A stretch of DNA of 64,000 nt from Bacteroidales bacterium SW299. GTDB lineage: Bacteria; Bacteroidota; Bacteroidia; Bacteroidales; Bacteroidaceae. Position numbers and translations under genes: made by a program. Of this stretch, positions 8,807-17,370 are shown one piece after another. The DNA is taken from positions 122,837-186,836 of the forward strand of contig SDWH01000005.1 of the NCBI GenBank assembly GCA_019550975.1, written 5' to 3'. The notes below the pieces were generated by a model. The model did not search any database. It had not been told where the DNA came from and saw nothing but the letters and a program-made list of their open reading frames with translations. Positions within the stretch are counted from its first letter, which is position 1; each line of letters starts with the position of its first letter.

Positions 8807-9664
8807 ATGGGTTATAATTTATTGAAAGGAAAACGAGGCATTGTCTTCGGTGCTTTGAACGAGCAGTCGATTGCCTGGAAGGTTGCTGAACGTGCAGTGG
8901 AAGAAGGTGCGACAATAACCTTGTCGAACACTCCCGTTGCAGTGCGTATGGGACAAGTCTCAGCTTTGTCAGAAAAACTGAATTGCGAAGTGATTCCGGC
9001 AGATGCTACTTCCGTGGAAGATTTGGAAAACGTGTTCAAGCGTTCGATGGAAGTGTTGGGCGGTAAGATAGATTTTGTGCTGCATTCGATCGGCATGTCG
9101 CCGAATGTGCGCAAAAAACGCACGTATGATGATCTGGATTATGATATGTTGGACAAGACACTTGACATTTCGGCCATTTCATTCCATAAGATGCTTCAGA
9201 CCGCCAAGAAACTGGAAGCGATCAATGATTACGGCTCGGTTATAGCCTTGAGTTATGTGGCTGCACAGCGCACGTTCTACGGATACAATGATATGGCAGA
9301 CGCAAAAGCTTTGCTTGAGTCGATCGCCCGCAGCTTCGGATACATTTACGGACGCGAACACAATGTCCGCATCAATACGATTTCACAGTCGCCTACCATG
9401 ACTACTGCCGGATCGGGAGTGAAAGGGATGGACAAGCTGTTCGACTTTGCAAACCGTATGTCGCCGCTGGGCAATGCTTCAGCCGATGAATGTGCGGATT
9501 ATTGCATTGTGATGTTCTCTGACCTGACCCGTAAGGTGACAATGCAAAACCTGTATCACGACGGAGGATTCTCCAGCGTGGGCATGAGTCTGCGTGCGAT
9601 GGCGACTTACGAAAAGGGACTGGATGAATATAAAGACGCTAACGGCAATATCATTTACGGATAA
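8807..9664 (+). CDS. fabI: Enoyl-[acyl-carrier-protein] reductase (NADH)
   Basis: The 285-residue short-chain dehydrogenase carries out the last reduction of each fatty-acid elongation cycle. The N-terminus GIVFGALNEQSIAWKVA is the FabI variant of the nucleotide-binding loop. The FabI triad is clear: Tyr150, Tyr160 and Lys167 in SYVAAQRTFYGYNDMADAK. TISQSPTMTTAGSGV matches the substrate-binding loop region. The gldB-like gene starts on the next base after its stop codon, so the two are probably translationally coupled. Confidence 0.95.
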   Translation: MGYNLLKGKRGIVFGALNEQSIAWKVAERAVEEGATITLSNTPVAVRMGQVSALSEKLNCEVIPADATSVEDLENVFKRSMEVLGGKIDFVLHSIGMSPNVRKKRTYDDLDYDMLDKTLDISAISFHKMLQTAKKLEAINDYGSVIALSYVAAQRTFYGYNDMADAKALLESIARSFGYIYGREHNVRINTISQSPTMTTAGSGVKGMDKLFDFANRMSPLGNASADECADYCIVMFSDLTRKVTMQNLYHDGGFSSVGMSLRAMATYEKGLDEYKDANGNIIYG

Positions 9665-10660
9665 ATGAACAGGCTTTTATTCATATTAATAAGTCTGGTT
9701 GCGCTTTCTGCCTGTCAGTTGGACAGGCGAAAGGGCAATCCGGCTGATGATGTGGATATAAAAGTCTTCCGCTATGACCGCCTGCAGTTTGAGGCTACAG
9801 AACTCAACAGCCTGTTGGCGTGGCAGCGGATGAGCACGGAATGGTCGCATGCCACCCGTCTGCTCATTGAAGATGTGCTTGAACTTGGATCGGTGGATCA
9901 GCCGGATATAAACGGACGTTTCTGCACATTCTTTTCCGATTCCATATTGGTCAGGCTGATGGAAGATGCCGGCATGAAGTTCAAAGACATGACGCCGGTT
10001 GAAAAGGAATTGACGAAAGGCTTCAGAAAACTGAAAAAGGAAATCCCTTCGCTGAGGATTCCTCGTGTCTATTCTCAAATAGCTGCCTTGAACCAGTCGG
10101 TTGTCGTAACTGACAGTCTGCTGGGATTCAGCCTTGACAAATACATGGGAGCGGATTATCTTTTGTACAAGAAATTTTACTATTCTTATCAGCGGCGGTT
10201 TATGTCGCCGGAGCGTATCGTTCCGGATTGCTTTGCATTTTATCTTTTGGGACAATACCCTTTCTCTTGGGAGGAGGGGCACAGGGCATTGTTTGACATA
10301 ATGATGCATCGCGGGAAAATAGCATGGATTGTGGAGCATATCTTCGGAGAGAACAAATCGGGTGCGTTTGCCTTGGGATATACGGACGAAGAACTGAAAT
10401 GGTGCAGGAGTCATGGCAAGGATCTGTGGAAATGGATGTCCGACAGCAATCACTTGATGAGCACGGACCCGATGATCATCCGCTCGTACATTTCTTCCAA
10501 TCCGGGGTTTGTCTTTGCCGGACAGCAGTTGCCTCCGTCTTTTGGCATATGGATCGGAATGCAGTTGGTTGAGAAATGGATGAAAAGCCATGAGGATATG
10601 TCTGTAGCCCAGTTGCTTGAGAAAACAGATTTCCGTGAGATGCTGGCTCCGTCCAATTAG
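9665..10660 (+). CDS. GldB-like lipoprotein
   Basis: The 331-residue product begins with a lipoprotein signal peptide and lipobox (LVALSACQ, Cys17). The body, with VFRYDRLQFE near the start and FGIWIGMQLVEKWMKSH near the end, resembles gliding-motility protein GldB. GldB is required for gliding in Flavobacterium, but homologues are conserved in non-gliding Bacteroidales, where the role is not settled; cell-envelope assembly is one possibility. It starts directly at the fabI stop codon and is followed after 16 bp by a methyltransferase gene, so the three form one operon. Confidence 0.78.
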   Translation: MNRLLFILISLVALSACQLDRRKGNPADDVDIKVFRYDRLQFEATELNSLLAWQRMSTEWSHATRLLIEDVLELGSVDQPDINGRFCTFFSDSILVRLMEDAGMKFKDMTPVEKELTKGFRKLKKEIPSLRIPRVYSQIAALNQSVVVTDSLLGFSLDKYMGADYLLYKKFYYSYQRRFMSPERIVPDCFAFYLLGQYPFSWEEGHRALFDIMMHRGKIAWIVEHIFGENKSGAFALGYTDEELKWCRSHGKDLWKWMSDSNHLMSTDPMIIRSYISSNPGFVFAGQQLPPSFGIWIGMQLVEKWMKSHEDMSVAQLLEKTDFREMLAPSN

Positions 10661-10676
10661 TTGATTGAGAAATATT

Positions 10677-11381
10677 ATGGAAACAGCTTTGTATTTGTTG
10701 CCTGTTACATTGGGAGAAACTCCAATAGAGCGGGTGCTTCCGTCTTATAATAAGGAGATTATTCTGAATATCAAACATTTTATTGTGGAGGATGTGCGCT
10801 CGGCACGCCGTTTTCTGAAGAAGGTGGATGCCTCGGTTGACATCAATAGCCTGACTTTCTATGAACTGAACAAGCATACGCTTCCGGAGGCTATATCTGA
10901 CTATCTGCGGCCTTTGGCCGACGGGCATTCGATGGGAGTCATTTCAGAGGCGGGATGTCCGGCGGTTGCCGATCCGGGAGCGGATGTTGTGGCCATTGCG
11001 CAGAGAAAGCGTTTGAAAGTGGTTCCGCTGGTCGGGCCTTCGTCTATTATCTTGTCGGTGATGGGAGCCGGATTTAACGGACAGAATTTCGCGTTCAACG
11101 GTTACCTTCCGATAGATCCCGCCGAGCGCGCCAGACGCTTGAAGGAGCTTGAAAATCGTGTCTATCAGGAAAACCAGACACAGCTTTTCATCGAAACGCC
11201 TTATCGCAACCAAAAGCTGATGGAAGAAATCCTGCATGTGTGCCGTCCTCAGACTCGCCTGTGCATTGCTGCCAACATCACCTGTGAAGGCGAGTATATC
11301 CAGACACGCACCGTAAAGGAATGGAAGGGACATTTGCCCGATCTGAATAAGATTCCGTGCATATTCCTTATTTACAAATAA
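10677..11381 (+). CDS. RsmI-like SAM-dependent methyltransferase (tetrapyrrole methylase fold)
   Basis: The 234-residue protein belongs to the tetrapyrrole (corrin/porphyrin) methylase family, to which the 16S rRNA 2'-O-methyltransferase RsmI belongs. Visible features are LYLLPVTLGET at the start, GVISEAGCPAVADPGA (the SAM-binding loop of RsmI-type enzymes), VVPLVGPSSIILSVMGAGF and FIETPYRNQKLM. The ATG giving METALYLLPV was chosen over an upstream TTG. It is shorter than E. coli RsmI (about 286 residues), so it may be a paralogue with another RNA target. Confidence 0.82.
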   Translation: METALYLLPVTLGETPIERVLPSYNKEIILNIKHFIVEDVRSARRFLKKVDASVDINSLTFYELNKHTLPEAISDYLRPLADGHSMGVISEAGCPAVADPGADVVAIAQRKRLKVVPLVGPSSIILSVMGAGFNGQNFAFNGYLPIDPAERARRLKELENRVYQENQTQLFIETPYRNQKLMEEILHVCRPQTRLCIAANITCEGEYIQTRTVKEWKGHLPDLNKIPCIFLIYK

Positions 11382-11442
11382 GGATGTTTCTCCGGATGTA
11401 TCTGGTTATTGATCGATCATCTTTGTTAATATTAAAGAGCAT

Positions 11443-12840
11443 ATGGGATTGGAAAACATTAAGCGAATCGGATGCGCTCTGTTGCTGGGCTTTGTACTGG
11501 TTATGGGAAACGCACAATCTGTTGACACGGCTTCTTTGGCGTGGTTCAAGGAGGCCAAGTTCGGCTTGTTCCTGCATTGGGGACTTTACTCACAGACGGC
11601 GGGCGACTGGAAAGGGCATCCGGCCAAAGGGGGAGAGCACTTCATGCTCTACGAGCGCATTCCGCTGAAAGAGTATGCGCTGATTGCTAACGACTTTAAT
11701 CCGACGGGATTCAACGCCCGCCAGTGGGCGAAGGATGCACGCCGGGCCGGCATGCGCTATGTCATTATCACATCCAAGCATCACGATGGCTTTGCCATGT
11801 ATGATTCCAAATGCAGCGACTATAACATAGTGAAATGCACTCCATGGGGAAAGGATCCCATGAAGGAACTGGCGGAGGCTTGCCGGGAGGAAGGACTGAA
11901 ATTCGGCTTCTACTATTCATTGGGACGTGACTGGGAAGATCCTGACGTGCCGACAAACTGGCCCGTGAAAGCCGGACGAAGCAACACGTGGGATTATCCG
12001 GACGAAGATGCCAAGCAACTGCCCCGCTATATGGAACGGAAAGTGAAGCCGCAACTGCGCGAACTGCTTACACAATACGGCCGTATCGACTTTCTGTGGT
12101 TTGATACGCCGGAGCTGGTCACGAAGGACATGAGCCGTGAGATCAGAGAGCTGATTCACTCGCTGCAGCCGCAATGTCTTATCAACAGCCGCATCGGCAA
12201 CGGAATGGGCGACTATAGCATTGTGGAGCAGAAACTGACCGGCGGGATAGACAACCGTCCCTGGGAGGCTTGCCTGACCATGGGCAAGAACTGGTGTTAC
12301 AACCGGCATGATACGGTCTATAAGAAACCGGATGTAATGATACGTCATTTGGCCGACATTGTGAGCAAGGGAGGTAATTTGCTGTTGAATATCGGTCCGG
12401 ACGGCAAGGGCTGTTTCCCGGCATTGGCGCGTCCGGGGCTGGACGCTTTTCATCTGTGGCTGGAAACGAACGGCGAAGCCATCTACGGCACACGCCCGTG
12501 GCATACGTATGGCGAACTGTATGACCCTTCTGTTCGGGAAAAAAGCAATGAGAAGGCTTTTCATGATGCGGTGTACGACGGAACGCCTCAGGAAATTGTG
12601 CCCGACTTCCGCTATACGCAAAAGGGCAATGCCGTTTATGTCATCGTGCGCCATGTGACGGCTCCGTCTTTCACCTTGTCTGCTTTCCGTCCTTCGGACC
12701 GGGTTGTTTCGGTGGAATGCATGGATTCGCATCAGACTGCCGAATGGAGGCAGGATGCCGGCGGACTGCATATTGCGCTGGATGCCGGCGAGAAGCATTA
12801 TCCGGTCTATGTGCTGAAGGTTACGCTTGACATGCAGTGA
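11443..12840 (+). CDS. GH29 alpha-L-fucosidase
   Basis: The 465-residue secreted enzyme would release L-fucose from glycans, a frequent activity in gut Bacteroides. A signal peptide precedes the domain (cleavage near GNAQS). GH29 hallmarks are FGLFLHWG (His45), SKHHDGF (His113 and His114) and WFD, whose Asp221 fits the catalytic nucleophile. The segment after about residue 340 forms the C-terminal beta-sandwich. No carbohydrate-binding module is fused and no SusCD pair is adjacent, so it is a stand-alone glycosidase gene. Linkage specificity (broad GH29-A or alpha-1,3/4 GH29-B) is not certain. Confidence 0.92.
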   Translation: MGLENIKRIGCALLLGFVLVMGNAQSVDTASLAWFKEAKFGLFLHWGLYSQTAGDWKGHPAKGGEHFMLYERIPLKEYALIANDFNPTGFNARQWAKDARRAGMRYVIITSKHHDGFAMYDSKCSDYNIVKCTPWGKDPMKELAEACREEGLKFGFYYSLGRDWEDPDVPTNWPVKAGRSNTWDYPDEDAKQLPRYMERKVKPQLRELLTQYGRIDFLWFDTPELVTKDMSREIRELIHSLQPQCLINSRIGNGMGDYSIVEQKLTGGIDNRPWEACLTMGKNWCYNRHDTVYKKPDVMIRHLADIVSKGGNLLLNIGPDGKGCFPALARPGLDAFHLWLETNGEAIYGTRPWHTYGELYDPSVREKSNEKAFHDAVYDGTPQEIVPDFRYTQKGNAVYVIVRHVTAPSFTLSAFRPSDRVVSVECMDSHQTAEWRQDAGGLHIALDAGEKHYPVYVLKVTLDMQ

Positions 12841-12868
12841 TGTGTCTGATTGAATGGTTCTCATGCTG

Positions 12869-12890
12869 CCGGCAGCAACCGGTCTGCCGG
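12869..12890. terminator. Hairpin between convergent genes
   Basis: CCGGCAG and CTGCCGG form a 7-bp perfect stem with an 8-nt loop between the fucosidase gene and the opposing membrane-protein gene. There is no T-run, so termination is only inferred from position. Confidence 0.35.
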
Positions 12891-12971
12891 TGATGGCATG
12901 CAAAGCGGGCAGATGCAGCTTTCCGGCGAAGGCATGGGCTGTATCTGTCGCTTCATCGGCATGTTGCGGAA

Positions 12972-13967
12972 TTATCTGAAATTGAATTCTTTCCATAGAT
13001 TGGCAGAGATTTGCAGGTGTTCTTTCTCTGCCAGCAGTATTTCGCTGAAATTTTCGGGCGATTCGATCAGCTCTGCAAAAGTAAAGTATCTGCCTTCCGG
13101 AGCAATGCTTTTCTCTTCTTTGTCGATCGGAAGTATGAACAGTTGTATCGGATAGGGAGTCAGTCTGTCAATCCGGTACTTCAGGATCAGGCGGGGAGAG
13201 ATGAACGAACACTTTCCCGGCTGTTTTTGCAGAAACGCCTTCACCTTTTCGGCGGCAAACCTTTCGCTTTTGTATGGACATTTCTCGAAGGGGAAGATCA
13301 GCGGAACATCCCATACGCGTTTTCCGGAGTCAGCCTTGGCATAGGGGATAAGGTAAATTTTTCCGTTGCATATGGGGGCTATCCTTATCACGCAGCAGGG
13401 GTTTTCGTAAGTTGACGCTGCCATGCGGATTCCGGTCATGTTTATTATCAGGCAAATGATATAGATTAAAGCTGGAGCATAAAAGACGAGGGTGTAATGC
13501 ACATAGTTGGTGTGAATGGAAATCACGTTCTGGAGCAGAAACAGGCTGAGCAGGTGCAGTCCCGACAGAATGACTATCACTCTCGCCTCCAGCCGGTAGG
13601 ATATGCTGGAGTCGAGCCGGAACTTTTTGAGCAGGCTGTGGTATGTTTCCGGTGCCGTTAAATAGATGAAGGCAAAGATAAGGAGCATGAATTCCAGCGT
13701 GGGAGTAATGCTGCGGGGAGGTATGTATTCGTAGCCGGTAAAGAGTCGGAGCAAGAAGCAGGTGCCTATGCCTGCGGTTCCTTGCAGTAGAAAAAAGTTG
13801 AGGGACTTAAGCTGGAAGAAATCGTAGGCCAAACCGATAAGGCTGATTGCCAGTCCGATGCCGAGCATTGCTGTGGCGGGGAAAAAATGCAGCCCTATCA
13901 GTGTGATTATAGTAGGCAGCAGGCCGAAGGATACGATCTTGTGTCTATATTTTATCAACAGTTTCAT
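12972..13967 (-). CDS. Six-helix membrane protein with Nudix-like C-terminal domain
   Basis: I do not recognise this 331-residue protein as a named family. The N-terminal ~185 residues form about six hydrophobic helices, for example IVSFGLLPTIITLIGLHFF and TLVFYAPALIYIICLIINM. The cytosol-sized remainder reads like a Nudix fold: a first strand VIRIAPICNGKIYLIPYA, then WDVPLIFPFEK, AAEKVKAFL and late FILPIDKEE strands. The Nudix box GX5EX7REUXEEXGU is absent, so hydrolase activity is doubtful. The gene stands alone on the minus strand, convergent with the fucosidase gene, and a 21-bp repeat array lies about 200-260 bp upstream of its start. Confidence 0.6.
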   Translation of the reverse strand: MKLLIKYRHKIVSFGLLPTIITLIGLHFFPATAMLGIGLAISLIGLAYDFFQLKSLNFFLLQGTAGIGTCFLLRLFTGYEYIPPRSITPTLEFMLLIFAFIYLTAPETYHSLLKKFRLDSSISYRLEARVIVILSGLHLLSLFLLQNVISIHTNYVHYTLVFYAPALIYIICLIINMTGIRMAASTYENPCCVIRIAPICNGKIYLIPYAKADSGKRVWDVPLIFPFEKCPYKSERFAAEKVKAFLQKQPGKCSFISPRLILKYRIDRLTPYPIQLFILPIDKEEKSIAPEGRYFTFAELIESPENFSEILLAEKEHLQISANLWKEFNFR

Positions 13968-14292
13968 AGTGATGGCATTTTTTTATGCAACAAATTCGTT
14001 TTTTGTTTTGTTCGTTCCGGATTTGAGTTTTTTTGTGCAGATGGCGTTGCCCGGGATTCTTGCAGTGTATGGCAGAAGTTCCTGAGGAAAGGGCTTTAAG
14101 AGCTATTGTTTTGTTGTCCGGAAATCTGATGAGCTTGCGTGAAAAAGCGGAGGCTTTTCCGTAAAAAGTTTATCTCCAGCCTGAAGATATGTGTGTTCAG
14201 GCTGGAGATTTATATCTTTAGGTTGGAGATACAGTTTGTCGCGCAGTCTGTCCGGTTTCTTTGGGCCGGAAAACCTGCCGGGACTTGTTGGC
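13968..14292. other. Intergenic stretch holding a 21-bp repeat array
   Basis: This stretch separates two minus-strand genes. Apart from the three-unit repeat array and the AAAAGC/GCTTTT hairpin next to it (about 14142-14160), I see no gene. Short frames here are low-complexity readings of the repeat. Confidence 0.6.
14142..14229 (-). repeat. Dispersed 21-bp repeat array, three units plus hairpin tail
   Basis: Read on the minus strand, three head-to-tail 21-bp units begin TCTCCAACCTAAAGAT, TCTCCAGCCTGAACAC and TCTTCAGGCTGGAGAT, with starts at 14229, 14208 and 14187. Each unit core is nearly its own reverse complement. The last unit runs into ATAAACTTTTTA and a CGGAAA-containing hairpin with a T-run. 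The same kind of unit recurs at about 28175 and 56912. Function is unknown. Confidence 0.8.
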
Positions 14293-15135
14293 TCAAAGAT
14301 GCCTTTCCGCATGATAGGAAGAGCGTACAAGCGGTCCGCTCTCTACCATCTCAAAGCCTTTGCTCATACCGGTTTCCTTGTATTTCCGGAATTGTTCGGG
14401 AGTGACGTATTCTTTTACCGGATAGTGTTTTCTGCTTGGCTGCAGATACTGTCCGATGGTCAGCCGTTTGCAGCCGTTTGCAAGCAAGTCGTCCATTGTT
14501 TCTTCCACTTCTTCCGGAGTTTCTCCCAATCCCACCATGATGCTTGATTTTGACTTGATTCCGTTTTCTGCGATTTGCCGGAGCACGGCCAGGCTGGTGT
14601 CATAGCGGGCCACGCTTCTGACCTCAGGAGTGAGTCTGCGCACGGTTTCCACATTGTGTGAAAGAATCTCCGGATGCGCTTCGATGAGAAGCTGTACGAG
14701 CTCTGTTCTTCCCTGGAAATCAGGAATCAGGGCCTCTATCGTGGTCTGTGGATTAACTTGGCGCACGGTTTCTATGGTCTGCGCCCAATGATGTGCGCCC
14801 AAGTCTTCCAGGTCATCCCTGTCTACCGAAGTGATGACAGCGTGGCGGAGTTTCATCAGGCGGACAGACTCTGCCACTTGTGCCGGTTCGGAAGGGTCCA
14901 GCGGGAGCGGCTTGCCCGAGAGCGTGTTGCAGAATTTGCACGCTCTGGTGCATATGTTTCCGCCTATCATGAATGTTGCCGTACCTCTTCCCCAGCATTC
15001 TCCTAAGTTCGGGCAACGTCCGCTTGTGCAGATTGTATGCAGCTTGTGTGTGTCTACAATCTGTTTCGTTTCTGTGTAGCGGGCGTTAGTCCCGATATCT
15101 ATCTTCAACCAGTCCGGTTTTCTCAAATGCTCCAT
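14293..15135 (-). CDS. lipA: Lipoyl synthase
   Basis: The 280-residue radical-SAM enzyme inserts two sulfurs into protein-bound octanoyl groups to make lipoate for 2-oxoacid dehydrogenases and the glycine cleavage system. All cluster ligands are present: Cys36, Cys41 and Cys47 (CTSGRCPNLGEC) for the auxiliary cluster, Cys62, Cys66 and Cys69 (CTRACKFC) for the radical-SAM cluster, and the RSSYHA motif near the C-terminus that supplies the serine ligand. It starts 9 bp after the dipeptidyl peptidase gene and is probably co-transcribed with it, with no obvious functional link. Confidence 0.96.
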   Translation of the reverse strand: MEHLRKPDWLKIDIGTNARYTETKQIVDTHKLHTICTSGRCPNLGECWGRGTATFMIGGNICTRACKFCNTLSGKPLPLDPSEPAQVAESVRLMKLRHAVITSVDRDDLEDLGAHHWAQTIETVRQVNPQTTIEALIPDFQGRTELVQLLIEAHPEILSHNVETVRRLTPEVRSVARYDTSLAVLRQIAENGIKSKSSIMVGLGETPEEVEETMDDLLANGCKRLTIGQYLQPSRKHYPVKEYVTPEQFRKYKETGMSKGFEMVESGPLVRSSYHAERHL

Positions 15136-15144
15136 AGCGTTGGC

Positions 15145-17349
15145 TTAAAGTTTTCTGATGAAAAATTCGGCAACGCGGTTCATCAGGTGGTTGCGTGTGT
15201 TTCCTCCTGATATGCCATGATTGCGGTTGGTATAAATCTGCGTTTCAAAATACTTGTCGGCTTGTATGAGGGCTTCGTTATACTCCATGAAGTTCTGGAA
15301 GTGAACGTTGTCGTCTGCACTGCCATGAATCAGAAGCAGGTCGCCTTTCAGTTGGTCTACACGGCCGATGGCAGAGGAGGCGTTATATCCTTCGCCGTTT
15401 TCTTTCGGGGTACGCATGAAACGTTCGGTATATACGGTGTCATAGAAATGCCAGTCGGTGGGAGCTGCAATCGCTACGCCGGCCTTGAATGCCCCCGAGC
15501 CTTCGCTCATCGACATGAGCGTGTTGTATCCCCCATAGCTCCAGCCCCATATTCCGATGCGGCTGCCGTCTACATAAGGCAGGCTTCCGAGGTATTTGGC
15601 GGCTTCAGCCTGGTCTGTGGATTCCTTCACGCCGATTGAGAGGTAGGTGCATTTTTCGAAAGCCGCTCCCCGTCCTCCGGTTCCGCGGCCATCTACGCAG
15701 ACCATGATGAATCCCTTGTCGCACATATAGGCTTCAAACATTCCGCCGTCGCCGAAGCTGCCGATGCCCCACTTGTCGAGCACTTGCTGCGAGCCGGGCC
15801 CGCTGTACTGATGCATGATGACCGGATATTTCTTGTTGGGGTCGAAGTTTGCCGGTTTCATCATCCATCCGTTCAGCTCAACTCCTTCGCTGGTCTTGAA
15901 TGTAAAGAATTCTTTCTGAGGCATGTTCAGCTCGGCCAGCTGTGATTTCAGCCGGCTGTTGTCGAGCAGCGTGACAAGTTCCTTTCCCTTGTTGTTGTTC
16001 AGTGTGATGAGGGTGGGAGTGCTGATGCTTGAGAAAGTATTGATGTAATACATCATGTTGGTGCTGAAGATTGCAGTGTTTGTTCCGGTGCGTGCGGACA
16101 GTTTGGTTTTCTTTCCTTTCCCGTCTATTTTATAGACTGCTGTTTTCAGCGGGCTTTCTTCGTTGCTTGTATAGTAGAATTCGTTTGTCTTCTGGTCCCA
16201 TCCCAGAAAATCTTTCACTTCAAATTTTCCTTTGGTGATTTGTTTTACCAGATTCCCTCCGATGGTATAGAGATACAGGTGGTTGTATCCGTCGCGTTCG
16301 CTCATCATAACGATGTTCTCCGGATAGAACACGATGCTGGAGTAAGCCTGTTCCTTGATATACTGCTCCGATTCGTCGCGGACAGCTACCTGGCAGACGG
16401 CACTTCTCGGATTGGCCATGTAGATGTTGAACCGGTTCTGGTGGCGGTTCAGCGTCATGATTGCCAGCTTGTCGGGATCAGATGTGAACTTGATGCGCGG
16501 GATATAGGCGTCTGCTTCGATTTGCAGGTCCATCTTGCGCGTTACATGGCTTTTGATGTCGTATGTGTGTACGCTTACTTTAGAGTTGTCTGCTCCGGAT
16601 TTCGGGTATTTATAGTCGTAGCTGCCCGGATAAGTGGCGTACGCTTTCTTTTCCGGAGCCAGTCCCTTATACCATTGGAAAGAATACATGGGCACTTCGC
16701 TTTCATCGAAGCGGATATAGGCGATCATCTTGCTGTCTGCGCTGAAGTCAAATGCGCGGTTAAACGCGAACTCCTCTTCATATACCCAGTCGGGAATGCC
16801 GTTGATGACTTTATTGTATTCTCCGTCTTTTGTGACCTGAGATTCGCTGTTTCCGAACAGCAGCTTGACCAGATAGATGTTGTTGTTCCGTACAAAGGCA
16901 ATCTGATGGCTGTCGGGAGAAAAGAGCGGAACTTGCTGCGGGCCGTTGTTGGAGAGCGGTTCCAGCGTGCGGTTCTTCACGTTGTAGATGTAATAGACCG
17001 CAGTGAACGAACGGCGGTAGATCGGCTTGGTTTCTGTTTGGATTAAGATCAGGCTTTCGTCGGGCGACATGATGTATCCGTCGAATGATTTGAGTTCGAT
17101 ATTGCGTGCTGTCGCTACATCGAAAATCGTGCCGGCCTCTTTGCCTGTCTTGAACGAGTATTTCACGATGCGCTTGTGGTCGGAGCTTATCTGTGTATAA
17201 TGCTCTCCGTCAAGCATCGGCTTAAGTCCGTAAATGTTCTGTGCCCGGTAAGTTCCGCCGGCCGCATCTTTCAGTGTCACGTTCTTTGCCGTTGTTCCCG
17301 ATGCGAGAACAAGCAGCGAAAACAAAAGTGTGAGAATCTTTTTCATCAT
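15145..17349 (-). CDS. Dipeptidyl peptidase IV (S9B serine peptidase)
   Basis: The 734-residue protein has a signal peptide (FSLLVLASGTTAKN), an N-terminal beta-propeller (DPPIV_N, about 60-440) and a C-terminal alpha/beta-hydrolase domain. The catalytic serine is Ser604 in GWSYGG, the acid lies in HGSADDNVH (near 679-680) and the histidine is His711 in NRNHG. YEEEFAFNR in the propeller supplies the Glu-Glu pair that binds the free N-terminus. It would remove X-Pro or X-Ala dipeptides in the periplasm or at the surface; related Bacteroides and Porphyromonas enzymes feed peptide uptake and may act on host peptides. Confidence 0.93.
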   Translation of the reverse strand: MMKKILTLLFSLLVLASGTTAKNVTLKDAAGGTYRAQNIYGLKPMLDGEHYTQISSDHKRIVKYSFKTGKEAGTIFDVATARNIELKSFDGYIMSPDESLILIQTETKPIYRRSFTAVYYIYNVKNRTLEPLSNNGPQQVPLFSPDSHQIAFVRNNNIYLVKLLFGNSESQVTKDGEYNKVINGIPDWVYEEEFAFNRAFDFSADSKMIAYIRFDESEVPMYSFQWYKGLAPEKKAYATYPGSYDYKYPKSGADNSKVSVHTYDIKSHVTRKMDLQIEADAYIPRIKFTSDPDKLAIMTLNRHQNRFNIYMANPRSAVCQVAVRDESEQYIKEQAYSSIVFYPENIVMMSERDGYNHLYLYTIGGNLVKQITKGKFEVKDFLGWDQKTNEFYYTSNEESPLKTAVYKIDGKGKKTKLSARTGTNTAIFSTNMMYYINTFSSISTPTLITLNNNKGKELVTLLDNSRLKSQLAELNMPQKEFFTFKTSEGVELNGWMMKPANFDPNKKYPVIMHQYSGPGSQQVLDKWGIGSFGDGGMFEAYMCDKGFIMVCVDGRGTGGRGAAFEKCTYLSIGVKESTDQAEAAKYLGSLPYVDGSRIGIWGWSYGGYNTLMSMSEGSGAFKAGVAIAAPTDWHFYDTVYTERFMRTPKENGEGYNASSAIGRVDQLKGDLLLIHGSADDNVHFQNFMEYNEALIQADKYFETQIYTNRNHGISGGNTRNHLMNRVAEFFIRKL

Positions 17350-17370
17350 CTATCTTTTTTAAGTTTGTAT

